Shown in pieces: positions 45,966-57,121 of a stretch of DNA of 64,000 nucleotides. The translations under genes were made by a program, and so were the position numbers. A model generated the notes under the pieces. The model ran no database searches and was not told the origin of the DNA. It saw nothing but the letters and a program-made list of their open reading frames with translations. Position 1 is the first letter of the stretch. Each line of letters opens with the position of its first letter. This DNA comes from Pocillopora verrucosa (lineage: Eukaryota; Cnidaria; Anthozoa; Scleractinia; Pocilloporidae). The stretch covers positions 5,503,849 through 5,567,848 of the forward strand of contig NC_089318.1 of the NCBI RefSeq assembly GCF_036669915.1. The letters are read 5' to 3'.

Positions 45966-47480
45966 AAGAGTAATCATTTAATCACTTGATGGTGGAACAC
46001 TTGACAAGTGCCTGAGTGCACGGGCTGCGCACGTGATTGCATTTACCCGATGGTCATTTCCGTCATGTGAATAAAGAAGAATAAGCTGATAAAGTAGCAG
46101 TTCTGTTGTTTTAGTTTGCTATTCTAGACATAGATGCTATTGGACAATTATCTAACAAGGGAAACCTAACTAAAAGGTCACTTTTTCGTATCAAGGTTGA
46201 GATATTTTTGAAATTCGAATCAGAGAAATTCATCATTTTTAAGTCGTCCGTTTTGTGCTGGTTTTGTTCCCGTGCACATCAATTCTCGATGATCAGTCAG
46301 CTATCAAGATGCGTAAGTTTGTGAAGATATAAAAATCGGAATCGCTGAACGAACAAAGAGTGATAATTCTAAATTTCTGTTCAGTTTTAAGACCTGATCT
46401 CCCTCTTAGTGCGCTAAACATGTTGATATTAATCAAGCTTTTATGAATGTATGGATTTTAAATTCAACCCTTGGTATCAGGAGTGTATTTTTCCAGAATC
46501 TTGACACTTCGCGTGGTCACGCTGCATATTAAACCTTTTGCGTTATGTTAACATAAAGTTGCAATGCTTCCAATGCTAGTTCCAAACTAACTAAATAGGG
46601 AAGATCTCTTAAAAGATGCTAAATAAATGGCTCTTTAGAACACCGTAAGGGTGAAATAAAATTGCTCATCAGGAACTTCCATATTTAACTTGAGAGTTGG
46701 ATAAATCTTGCGAAATTCACTGCGCGCTCATTCTTAAAACCTGGCGCGCAATTGATTACGGGTAATTAATTTATGATAATTAATTTACACCTGCGCACGG
46801 ACAGTTTGCACTTGAAAAGAATTGAAAGAAGCTTCCGCGAAGAGAACGTGAAAAATGTTCGATAGTAACTCCAAATATCGTTAATCATGAACAGGTAAGC
46901 ACATAATTAATCAGATTAGTTAGTTACAGGGCCGATTTGACCAGTAAGCAAAGCATTTCTAATCTACCGCTGTTTCTCAAGAAGCAGTTCAGTTTCTCAT
47001 AGGCAATAGAGACCTTTACTATTTGTTCTCACGAACTGATAAACAATATTTAGTAATCTAATAGAAAGGCTTCTCCAAATCTTAGATTTGAATGCAAAAA
47101 AACGCAGTTCTATTGCAATTTTTGTTAGCGCAAATACCAAAACGTCGTCAACGACAATAAGTCGCACCTGTTACTGTATTTATAGGAAAATCCAAAACGT
47201 GATATGTATTTTTAATACCATGGGAATTTGTTTTAAACTGATTTTCGGTGGATTTAGAGTGTAACTTTGCAAGGTGTTAATCTAGTTCAAATTCTCGTCA
47301 ACAACGCTGTACTTGTCCTACGAAATCTACAAATAAATTTAGACTAATAAAATTAATCAGAGTTTATCATCAAGTTATGAGGTAGGTCTATTGTTTTCCT
47401 CATTGTGTATTTTGTGTTAAACAGGTTTTTTTGCCCTTCAGTTTTTACTTAACAATGTAATCGTGGATTGGACTAGCAGA
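45966..47480. other. Intergenic, upstream of NXPE gene A
   Basis: No coding exon, tRNA or clear repeat seen. ATTAATTTATGATAATTAAT near 46765 is a small AT palindrome. Any promoter or untranslated exon of NXPE gene A would be in this stretch. Confidence 0.5.
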
Positions 47481-50400
47481 ATGGTCCGTAAGGAGCCCTG
47501 TCCCAGCTATAAATTCTCAAAAAGGAAGCGAACATGGTTAATACTCGCAATAACTTTGTCTACCATTGTTTTGATTAAAATCATCCAATCACCGTCATCG
47601 GATCAACTCAGAACCGCTGACTTCATGAGACAGTGGTGTCGAATAAGACATACGCGAGTGGACTGGGAACAAATATTAAAACCTTGCCGTGGGAACCTAG
47701 CCTGGGGTGTTTCATTGCCGGGCTGGGAAGTGGAACACCGCACGGACCCCGATGAGAGTTACGTTTCTATGTGGGACATTCGACCGTGTGGTGAATTTAG
47801 CAGGTTCAACATCAGGACAGTGACGAGCAGTGGCCAGGAAAAGACAATCGGAGGAGACTCGTGGCGGGTACAGCTCAAGGGCCCTGCCTCAGTTGCTGGG
47901 ACTGTTTTTGATCACATGAATGGGACCTATGAAATCGTGTTCCTTATTACGGAGCCCGGTAATTATCAGGTAGAAGCGGTTTTGGATCATTCGCTTTGCA
48001 ATGGATTTAGAGATCCGCCTTCTGAATGGTTTACTGTTGGTAAGTCAATCACTTCTAGTGCGGTTGTTGTTGTTGTCACCAAGTTGCCGAATAATTATAA
48101 TATTTACAATATTAGCGCTCAATAGCACAGCATTAATATATATGAACAATCAAACTGAATTTCATTGTTTTTTTAACCTTTAATGTCTCTGGCACTATTA
48201 ATCAATGAAATTTAAATTCCGAGAAATTACTAAACCTAAAGAACAATTTTCAACCTTTCCAGATTTTAACGCTCTCAGATTTTCGTAGGAATGATCTAGC
48301 TGTAAGGATTAATTTTCACTTGATCATATTAAGAATAAGTGTAGCAAAATTACAGTTAAGCAGACGCACGCAGTTATCTTTTGATAATGCTAGAAATCCG
48401 GTAGTTCTCAAAAAAAGAACCTAGAAGTAAGCCTCGTTGACCAAAAGAGGATCACTCCAAGGTACAAATATCCCACACAGTACTCATTCCAAACGGAAAA
48501 TTCCCCATAGCTCTTTTGATAACCAAGATATCTAACCTACAGGTGAAGACACTATTTGTAACCCTAATGTTGCTAGGAGACGCGGTAGCTGAATAATTAG
48601 CACGCTGGACTCCAGGTCGAGAGGTCTGAGCTACAAACCTTGTTGGGTCAATGTGTCGTGTTCTTGAGCAAAACAGTTTACTCTCACAGTGCTTCTCTCT
48701 ACCCAGGAGTATTTTAAGGGAACCGGTACATTTTCAGCGAAAACGTTTGACAAATTTGATACTTTGAAGGAAACGCTCAAGGCAAAAACCAACAAGAGGG
48801 AGTACTGGGACCCACTAAACGTAAAGCTGAACGGCCTTACATTCTGAAGCCCCTGAGATCTGGTAACCCTATATGGATTACCATACGTCCGATGCCTCCT
48901 GGGAAACAGCCTCTATATCAAGGTGAGGCGATACATAAAAGCACAGTGGCACGCTGCGTGACCAAGAAAGTTACATATTGGTGGAAGGTTCTTTGGAAAC
49001 CTTACTCTTGTTTAATGGTTCATTGTAATTAGGGAGAGCAATCTTCAATGATTATTTAAAGGGATGTAGAAGTATCCTTGGTTTTGCTCCACCGAGGATT
49101 ATTTGACTCTTGAATAAAGTTCTAATTTACACACAAGTTTCTTCTTTCTGTTGGTGGTCGAGGAAACACAAATTATCTTCCTCATCAATCACACGTGAAA
49201 CTAAAACCATTCACGACTTGATCACGTGCATCGTTTCCCGCTCTTAAAGGTGCTTAATTTTGTTTGAGTTCTCAATGGCTCTTTGTGATTCTTCCTTTTC
49301 ATCTGATTGGCCATTGCAAGGATTTTATCGCTTTGTAGCTGCATTTCTAGTTCTATTACTCCACCTGAGTGCTACCTTTTCAGAGCCAAAACAAAAAATC
49401 GACGAGCTCTGATTTGATCTCATTTCTTTTCAGTGGTGCAAACCGCAGCTTTCGACCTAACTTGTGGAATTCACTGCAAATTTCTTTGGGATGGATTTGG
49501 CAATTGGGTCAATGGTCGACAAGGGTCAGTCACATGGCGGCCTTTCATAGGAGGAGACGGTAAGATGAAGACTCCTTTCCGGCTCTAACATTTTCTGGGT
49601 TATGTCACGCATTCGTTCGTCTGTGTCACGCGTTTTTACACCATTATCACACATTTGTATCCCATAGTCACCCCTACCTTTCTCATGGTCACGAGTTCTC
49701 ACCTCATTGTCGGTTTGTCACGCGGTCCTTCCTTACTAGTTCGTGTGTTTGGAACGCACGACGAAGCCTAGGGATTGTCTAGATGGGTAGCCATGGGAAA
49801 CCGGAATAGATTCAAGATACAATCACAAAGACTCACCATAGGTGTTGTGACAAATAAACTACACTATATTAATTTCTCTTTATGAAAAGGCAGTCTCTTT
49901 GTCGATGGAAGTTGTTACTGACGTCTGAACAAACTGAGTGCAAGTCATCATCATCGAGAAAACTGAAAGAGCAAATTGTATTTTCCAACGAAACATCGTT
50001 GAGAGAACTAGTCTAACTGCTTCGTATAATTTTACTCCAGATAAAGACAGGCGCAGTTCCTTAGATCCTAGTCCTCTGCGGAAAGATAGTGTGCTGTGGA
50101 TATATGGCGACTCAGTGAGTGAGCAGTTTTTCTGGGGAGTCAGGCCGAGACCGCTGTGCACTAACGTTTTCAAGTGGTGCGGGCACACATACAACTGGAT
50201 ATATCAGTTGAAAGGTGATGACGTTGAATTCCAATATATTTCGAATTTCAATAAGATTTCTGAGTAAGACTTGGCGCTCGATCAATCGGAAAGGGCTCAC
50301 GTTTTCATTCATAGTCTTACGCTTGTACCAAAACGACTATCGGCACATTCCCATGGCAACAAGTTCTTCAATACTTTCTTTCTTTGTTGTTCGCAGGAAA

Positions 50401-51216
50401 TATTTCTTCTGCTAAAACCGCAGATGACAATCTCGATTTTAATTTTATGAGAGTTGTTAGTGAACTTTTAGATGTCATATCCAAACCATTTTTTGACAAG
50501 AACAGTGTTATCTTATTTAACGCCGGACTACATTACTTGGAGAGTACAAACTTCTCCAACTATCAGAAGACAATTGAGTCGCTAATAAGACTCGTCCAAG
50601 AAACAAAGATGGTGAAGAGGTCTGATGGAAATCTGCTTTTTCCTGGAGAAATGATCTGGAGAACAACAACGGCCTTGAATAAACAAAAACTGGACGGGAA
50701 ACACATTCAAGCTAGGAGATTTTTAACATACCAGGTATGAAATGTTTATTTATTAGGAGTACTTTCCTACAGATGTTATTCACTCGGATATATCTTCCAT
50801 TTGTTTTTGACAATATTCGCATCAAACACCATTTTGTATTAATTTTTTGGATCTACATCAGTACCTGGGCAACTGCCCGCCTACCCCTCCCCTAACCCAA
50901 CATTAACCCTAAATTGTTATCAATTGACTGTTGTTGGGTTAGGGGAGGGGTAGGTGGGCAGTTGCCCGGATACTGATATTGATCTAATTTTTTTTCTCAG
51001 CAGCGAGTTCTTCTCTTTAACGCATTCGCCACCTCAGCAATGTGTAGAGCCAATGTCCCTGTCCTGGACGTTCATCCGCTGACCGATTCTTATCCATACG
51101 GGACGGGCACACCCTCCAGACCGAGAGACGCTGTGCATTATGAACATTTCGTATTCGAGTCGGCGGAGAGACTATTGGAAGATTATTTTTACAGAACTTA
51201 CAAGAGAGAAGGGTGA
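47481..51216 (+). CDS. NXPE-family protein A (neurexophilin + PC-esterase)
   Basis: 516 aa from six exons: 47481-48039, 48782-48922, 49434-49559, 50041-50214, 50397-50734, 51004-51216. The frame opens at an upstream GTG; the ATG at MVRKEPCPSY is used. Type II membrane protein, TM about residues 19-35 (WLILAITLSTIVLI), rest lumenal. The neurexophilin-like region is exon 1 (LPGWEVEHRTDP, FSRFNIRT, GGDSWRV, GTYEIVFLI). The SGNH/PC-esterase part has Ser300 in LWIYGDS, Asn in LFNAGLHY, and Asp488/His491 in RDAVHY. NXPE proteins are secretory-pathway enzymes or adhesion-like proteins; mammalian NXPE1 has been tied to O-acetylation of mucin sialic acid. Unlike B and C, the esterase exon is split by an extra intron at residue 333 and exon 2 is quite diverged, with a weak acceptor next to a SINE. 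The last intron ends in a MITE. Confidence 0.88.
48578..48730 (+). mobile_element. tRNA-derived SINE with conserved central domain
   Basis: The tRNA-like head GCGGTAGCTGAATAATTAGC has the A box, followed by ACTCCAGGTCGAGAGGTCTG and a decayed B box. The body reads GTGTCGTGTTCTTGAGCAAA, CTCTCACAGTGCTTCTCTCT and ACCCAGGAGTATTTTAAGGG. This body recurs at 12841, 27196 and 36455. It resembles a deeply conserved metazoan SINE domain (I recall Nin-DC, unverified). Lies 50 bp before NXPE-A exon 2. Confidence 0.75.
49200..49420 (+). repeat. CCAAT/GATTGG-containing interspersed repeat, copy 2
   Basis: ACTAAAACCATTCACGACTT, TCCCGCTCTTAAAGGTGCTT, TTGAGTTCTCAATGGCTCTT and CATCTGATTGGCCATTGCAA follow the same order as the copy at 54722. 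It lies immediately before NXPE-A exon 3 (starts 49434). Confidence 0.65.
50849..50985. mobile_element. Hairpin MITE (hAT-like), copy 3, at an NXPE-A 3' splice site
   Basis: 137 bp, GGATCTACATCAGTACCTGG to CGGATACTGATATTGATCT, self-complementary. Flanked by the 8-bp duplication AATTTTTT. The right duplicate is part of the polypyrimidine tract of the last intron; exon 6 starts at 51004, only 18 bases after the element. Confidence 0.9.
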
Positions 51217-52763
51217 CAATTTTTGTCAACAGATAGCTTGTAATAAAATCATTTTCTTACCTGTGGTGTGCTGCCATTTTCATTTCATCGGAACCGGAAC
51301 CGAAGAGTTAGAAAAAGAACAAAGCCAATCGGAAATAATTGCAGAACCGTCTACAATTAGACGGGACCGTTCGAAATCAGAGGGAACCGTCCAAGATTGA
51401 AATTAGACAGAGCAGAGCATAATGCTTATTTTTCTTCTGTTTTGTCAAGAAAGTACTGTAGTACGCTTTGATTTATCGACTTTTCTAGGATTTAAAACAA
51501 AATTTCTAACAACTCATCCGTTAGAGTCGACATTCTGGCATAGTTTTTGTCGAACGGATCTTAACACAAACTGCTAACTACCAGAACAAATAAAGGATTA
51601 TTTGTTTCCAATTATTTCTGATGTGAATAGAGCACCAAAACAGCGACTGGTACTAAAACATCACGTGTTACGGAAAGAACCTTATTATATTTTTCCAAGG
51701 TTAAATCAAACAAAAAGACTACAGGGACGACAGAAATTCAATTCGTTTGACGATCGTTTAATCCCTACCGCATGGAATGAAGCCATTTGATGCTTTTTGG
51801 GGACGAAGAAATCATACTTTTGAATTATCACAACAGAGGTTTGTCGACAATAATTTCAAATCAGTTAAAATTATATTTTTGCTGGTGTTACCGGTCGCAA
51901 TACAAGCGTGACTGAACAAAACAAAGGTAATTTCATGTTTAGCGCTGAGATAGTTGATGAAGTTTCTTGAAGAACAGCCATGAAGATTATTGCTTCGTTA
52001 GTAATAGCATTGATGGCCAAAATCTCGATTAAAGCTGAAAGAAAGCTGCGAAATTTTAAGAGTCGGTTTCTCTATTTTGCCTTAATCTTTATTCTAGTTG
52101 CTCTAAGATTATTTTTGGAGGGTTACGAGTCAGGAATCTTGAAAATTGTGCAATTTAAGCATTGGGATCTTTGTTATTATTACAGTTTTATTCCAAAAAT
52201 TGAACCCGAGATCAGGTCGCCAGAAGTCGAGTGTCTTCAGAAAGAACCAATGAGCTGAATGTTAATTCTTATCGTCTCAAGAAGCAATATCTGTCTCTGA
52301 ATAAAAATAATTAAGACCTTTTTTCCCCTAACATCAACAGGCATATTCATGCTCCATACTGCTCTCTATACATTTTCTAAGGTGCTGACAAGGAGAATTT
52401 GTTTAACAATCAAGAGCTTCTTAAATTGGCGGTCATTTCATATATTCTCTTGACCATAATGTGTTATTCTGAGGTGATGAGATAAGGAGAAAGTTCGTGC
52501 TGGTCTTTTCCAAACTATAATGATAGTTTCCTTGAAGAAAGTCGCGAGTATAGCTGTCATTGATCGCGTTCACGAAACTCCTACTGTTAATTAATTGTTT
52601 TGTGGTTCTGTTTACTATTTTGTATAACAAAACTTTTCCTTAATAGACATTGTGTCTATGAGCCGTTAGCCATGCATTATCGTTGGTTTCTGACTCATTT
52701 CTGTTCATTTATCCTAGGCTCCTCTCATGCTCAAATCGCTCTTAGTTTTCAAGAGTGCTTTCT
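51217..52763. other. Intergenic between NXPE A and B, with one doubtful ORF
   Basis: A 92-codon ATG frame at 51980-52258 has a hydrophobic start (MKIIASLVIALMAKISI) and a second hydrophobic stretch (LYFALIFILVALRLFL). No family was recognised and no splice partner found. From 52323 to about 52440 there is a decayed reverse copy of a subfamily C piggyBac-like MITE. The promoter of NXPE gene B should be at the right end. Confidence 0.45.
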
Positions 52764-55700
52764 ATGACCGAGTCTCGCAGAGATGTTGATGTTTATCTGG
52801 AACAGCGTGACGAACAAACCTATGCTAACAGCGCATCCCAGAATGCATTTTATGCATTTCTCCGCTGTCCTCCAGATTGGCGGCGCAACCTCACTCGATT
52901 CTGCGCTTCGGCCCAAATTCTCCTGACAAGAGGCAGAACTTTACGAAGTTTACCGAGGGTGTTTATACTGCGCAGAGCATTTTTTCTCTTTTGGATATTA
53001 ACAGTTATCCTGTTCGTGTACCTCAAGTGGTATTTTCCCTTATATCTGACGAGCACGGTAAATCGCAACAGTTTAGAGGAGTTCAGGTGGGACTGGTGTC
53101 GAGTGCGAAGGGTTTCGATAAACTGGGAATTACTAAGATCCCCTTGTGAAGGGAACACCAAATTTGGTAGAAGTCTACCTGGTTGGGGGATTGAAAACAG
53201 GACTGACCCGAGGCAAAGCTTTATTCCTTATATGGATATCAGACCTGCAGGCGAGTTTAGTAGGTTCAGTATTCAGTCCCAAACGTCCAGTGGCCAACCT
53301 AAGGCTATCGGGGGTGACGATTGGCGGGTTCTTATATGGGGCCCATCAGTACTGGCACCGACAGTGATTGATCACAAAAATGGAACGTACGAGGTGTTGT
53401 TTCTTATACTGGAGCCTGGTACCTACTCTGGATTGATTGTTTTGGATTACTCCCTGTGCGACGGAATGAAAAATCCACCTGAATACTGGTTTATGATTGG
53501 TAAGTTGTGGTAGACGATTGTTTTCTATGAATCGTAAAGAGTTTCTGAGAACCTCAAAAAAAATTATCTTATGACATGGTTCCCGGAATCCTCTCAAGGA
53601 AGAAAAGCGATCAAACGTCTGAGTGAGCGAACGTTGTTTTGGCTAAGAGGTATGCTTTCAGGCTGTCAGAACAAAGATGTGTTATTTCACTTATTGGAGC
53701 TATAACCAGCCACGGACGTTTGTTATTCACGGTGTTTTAAAACTGTGTTTCCTTTTTCGTAGAGCTACAAATGAAATGGTCAGTCAACAGGACACCTGTT
53801 ATCGGATAAAGCTTTGTGTTCAGAGAGTCTCATGTTTTCCTTTCTCCCATTTGTTTCCTTTCCAGATTTCATCTGAAGTATTTCATACTATTGTTTTACC
53901 TGAGAGAGATTTTTTTGTATGTTTCCTTTCAAATTTTGCGCGGGAAGTCGGCGAAAAATTGATCAACTCGCGCTTGTTCGACGCTTAGCCACCGTGTTCC
54001 CTCGGGAGCTGGGGGGTAGCCCTGGTTATGAATACATCGATCAGGAGTTACAGTCTGAGCGGGAAAGATTTAGTTCGTTGCTTTCTTTGTCCATCAGGAA
54101 ATATCCATGGAAACGGGCAACCACACGGGACCCTAATGGAACCCTACGTCTATTTACAAACTCCCCTTTGGGAAGGAATACCGCTGACAATAGAAGTGGC
54201 GTCACCAGTTGGTCCTACAAGATATGAAGGTAGCGCACCTCTCATCACCTAGGTCGGCCCCGAGTTATTCCGAGAGGGTAATTTATCGTTAACAACTGAG
54301 TTGAAAACGCAAATTGGCCACCGTAAAGAGTAAAAAAGCTGACGAGCGTTAGCCCTTCGTCTATCGCTCTGACGAAGGGCTAACGATCGAAACGTCAGCT
54401 TTTTTACTCTTTACGGTGGTCAATTTACGTTTTAAACTCAGTTGTTAACACTAAATTACCTGCTATACTCTCCCACCGACGTAGCACCACAGTTTCTTTA
54501 GAGACTTACCCCCTTTATTCCGAGAGGGGATTGGCGCGAATCCAGGTTTTAATTCCATAGGAAAAACTTTCATAGGGTGAAACAACACATAGGTGGGGGT
54601 GAGAGTTCATGGACTGGATTACGTGCACTTAACTAATTGGAGCAAATTCCCATGAAGCAGTCGGAAGAAATCTGAAATTGTTATGGTCTAAAGAAAAAAA
54701 GAACGCTCGCACCACTTTCTTATCCAATCAGATTCAAAATTAAACCAATTGCGACTTGTTCACCAGCGCTTTCCCGCGATTAAGACAATTTGCTTGTTTT
54801 AACTTTGAGTTCTCATTGGCTCTCTGTGATATTTTCCTTCTTCTGATTGGTTGTCGTGATTACTTTAATTTTGGTTTTCAAACACTAAATCAAAAATCGC
54901 AACTGGTCGGTTTTGGAAAATGTGGAAAAACCCTTCCCAATTTCAAGTACGTTTAGTTAGAAAATTTTTAAAGGGAAATTTACATTTTTGACGATCAATA
55001 TGTTGTCTCAAACCTGCTATAGACTGAAGAGTTAAAATATATTTTTAATGTGTGTTAAGTTGTGATCAACACTCTTTTGGAATATCTCAATACTCAATTA
55101 TCAATCTTTTAGCTCTTTGGACAAATTCTAACGTCGTTTCACGCTTTCAGAATTTCTCAGTTATGGATTTGGTAATCCTCCTTCTTGCGGGGAGGACTGC
55201 AAATTCTTATGGGATGGCTTCGGCCGCTGGTCTAACGGAACCTGGAAACCACAAGTGGAAGGTAATGCAGGTCGTTTCACCAATATACAGCAAGGGGATC
55301 AAACCAGAGGCATACGTTTTCGGAAACTTCATTCTTTCTTATAGTCCGATCAAATTTACTTACCAGCCGCTAGTATTAAATCGCTGAAGACTTCACATGG
55401 AAGAAATCATTACTTGAAGGAATCAGGCTGCAACACAATCAGAGTTAAAGTAAAGAGATTTTTCAAAATATGACAAAATGTAAAGCCGATCTTGCTCGTG
55501 AAAATTCATTTGCATCAAAATAGAATTCAAAGACAGAGATCTCGAAAATAGCTTAATGTGAAATAGGGTGTTCTTTCAATTTCTACAGGTTTGTGGACGA
55601 AACATTCTCCAAGGAACCGCGAGGGTGTACTGTGGATCTATGGAGATTCAAATGCGGGTCGGTTTTATCGCTCTATCCACCGAACTCCGCTGTGTAGAAC

Positions 55701-57121
55701 GGTTTTCCGCGCTTGCAGTTTCTCGTACAACTGGATTTATCCAATTAAAAACGCTACAGTGGAAATGCAGCAACAAAATTTCCTACCAATAAATGTGTCC
55801 CGAGTGTTGGACGCCATTGCGAAAGTAATTCATCTGCCACAAATGAACAACGAGAAAAGTGTCATTCTCTTAAATCATGGTCTGCATTTTATGACTTCGA
55901 CAAACTTCACAACATACCGCGAGGTTGTCGACGGAATAGTAGATTTGTTTAAAGAGACAAGGACAGACAACAAAGGAAAAGAACTAAAGTTCCGAGGGAA
56001 AGTTATTTGGAAGACAACCTCTGCTATTCACCGCGAAAGGTTAAGATATCCCCATCATCACAAGCGAAGATTTTTAACTCGTCAGGTACGTCCATTGTGT
56101 AATTTCTGTAATGTTGAATTTAACAGTTTGCGCCAGAGATCAATTTGAAATACGTGGTTAAGTGAGTTGAATGATCGGCAAAAATCAAACACTAATGAAA
56201 TTTTAATGGTAGCTACCGGACCGCGCGCAAAATTATATGTTTGTGTTTACTCTTTGTGACTGAGTAAATCAATGGCGAGTTCTATTGAACGTTGAGCGAG
56301 GTCGGGTTCAAAAGACCAAAATTCAACCAGTTACCACTACATGGTATATGATCGATAGAAACGTGCACAAGCGTGGAAACAGTCTCTCGGAGATTCATCG
56401 CCTGTTGTGTGCATACCAGGAATTGTACGCCTAAATTCATATTCAAAATCGAATTACGCTTCGTGTAACGCATCGATCAAATGTTAAGTATGAACAAATT
56501 GATTCTACAGATTTTCTACGCCGAAAAAAAATCATGAAACAAAGTAAGGGAAAAGAAGAACTTTAAAATTTTTCGAACGCGAAGTTTATTCAGTTACAGT
56601 TATTCTGTTGATCCCTTTTGCTCAGAGTTTTACCAAAAAGCTACACGTTTTTAAAACAGTATGAATTACTGGTTTTTCAATTATCTTAAGTTTCAATGAC
56701 AATTTTTGGCCGCCTCTTAGCTGTTTCAACTCCCATACATGCTCAGACGTTTGACCGTTGTGTTGCTTTCTTCTAAAGAATGTAGGTCGATATAATGTGA
56801 TCACTGAAAGAAAATGATCAGTTGAGTGAAACTGCCAGGAAGCATTGTCAGATAACTTGGAAATTCTCTTTTCAAATTTACACCCTCTAGCGGGTACAAC
56901 TGTACAACGCTTACTCCACTTGGGCTATGTGTCAAGCTGGTTTTGAGGTACTTGATGTGTACCCAATTAGCGCGTCTTTTCCAAACGGAACCGACGACAG
57001 CTGGGATCCTTACGATGCCGTCCACTACAAGGATTTGGTGTTCAAGCCTGCGGAACACATTCTTCTCGAATACTTCAGCCCTCGGTGGACAACAGTCAAT
57101 AACACAAACAGAGAAGTGTGA
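52764..57121 (+). CDS. NXPE-family protein B (neurexophilin + PC-esterase)
   Basis: 568 aa from five exons: 52764-53499, 54098-54229, 55151-55261, 55589-56085, 56891-57121. The ATG (MTESRRDVDV) follows an in-frame GTG. A 70-residue cytoplasmic tail precedes the TM helix at about 71-88 (RAFFLFWILTVILFVYL). The neurexophilin-like region contains LPGWGIENRTDP, EFSRFSIQSQTSSG, GGDDWRV and GTYEVLFLILEPG. Exon 3 carries the block CKFLWDGFGRWSNGTW. The catalytic Ser347 is in LWIYGDS, Asn in LLNHGLHF, and Asp534/His537 in YDAVHY, with RGKVIWKTTSAIHRER between. The residues of an active SGNH esterase or O-acetyltransferase are complete. The closest relative is gene C (same exon count and phases). The likely site is Golgi or plasma membrane, facing lumen/outside; the acceptor substrate is unknown. 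Confidence 0.92.
54281..54512. repeat. Foldback repeat with ~75-bp near-perfect arms
   Basis: The left arm GTTAACAACTGAGTTGAAAA... ends GCGTTAGCCCTTCGTC. After nine bases the right arm opens GACGAAGGGCTAACG and closes ACTCAGTTGTTAAC. An outer tail GCACCACAGTTTCTTTAGAG follows. It lies in NXPE-B intron 2, 52 bp after exon 2. Four relatives occur in the window. Confidence 0.88.
54722..54905 (+). repeat. CCAAT/GATTGG-containing interspersed repeat, copy 3
   Basis: CCAATCAGATTCAAAATTAA, AACCAATTGCGACTTGTTCA, CCCGCGATTAAGACAATTTG, GTTCTCATTGGCTCTCTGTG and CTGATTGGTTGTCGTGATTA: the best-kept of three copies. Lies in NXPE-B intron 2. Confidence 0.7.

Noticed and set aside
50215..50275. Continuation of NXPE-A exon past QLKG (DDVEFQYISNFNKISE)
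   Set aside because: Joining from its GA|gtaaga donor to the next acceptor puts a stop in the following exon; the earlier donor keeps phase and matches B and C. It remains possible as an alternative isoform and is noted in a finding.
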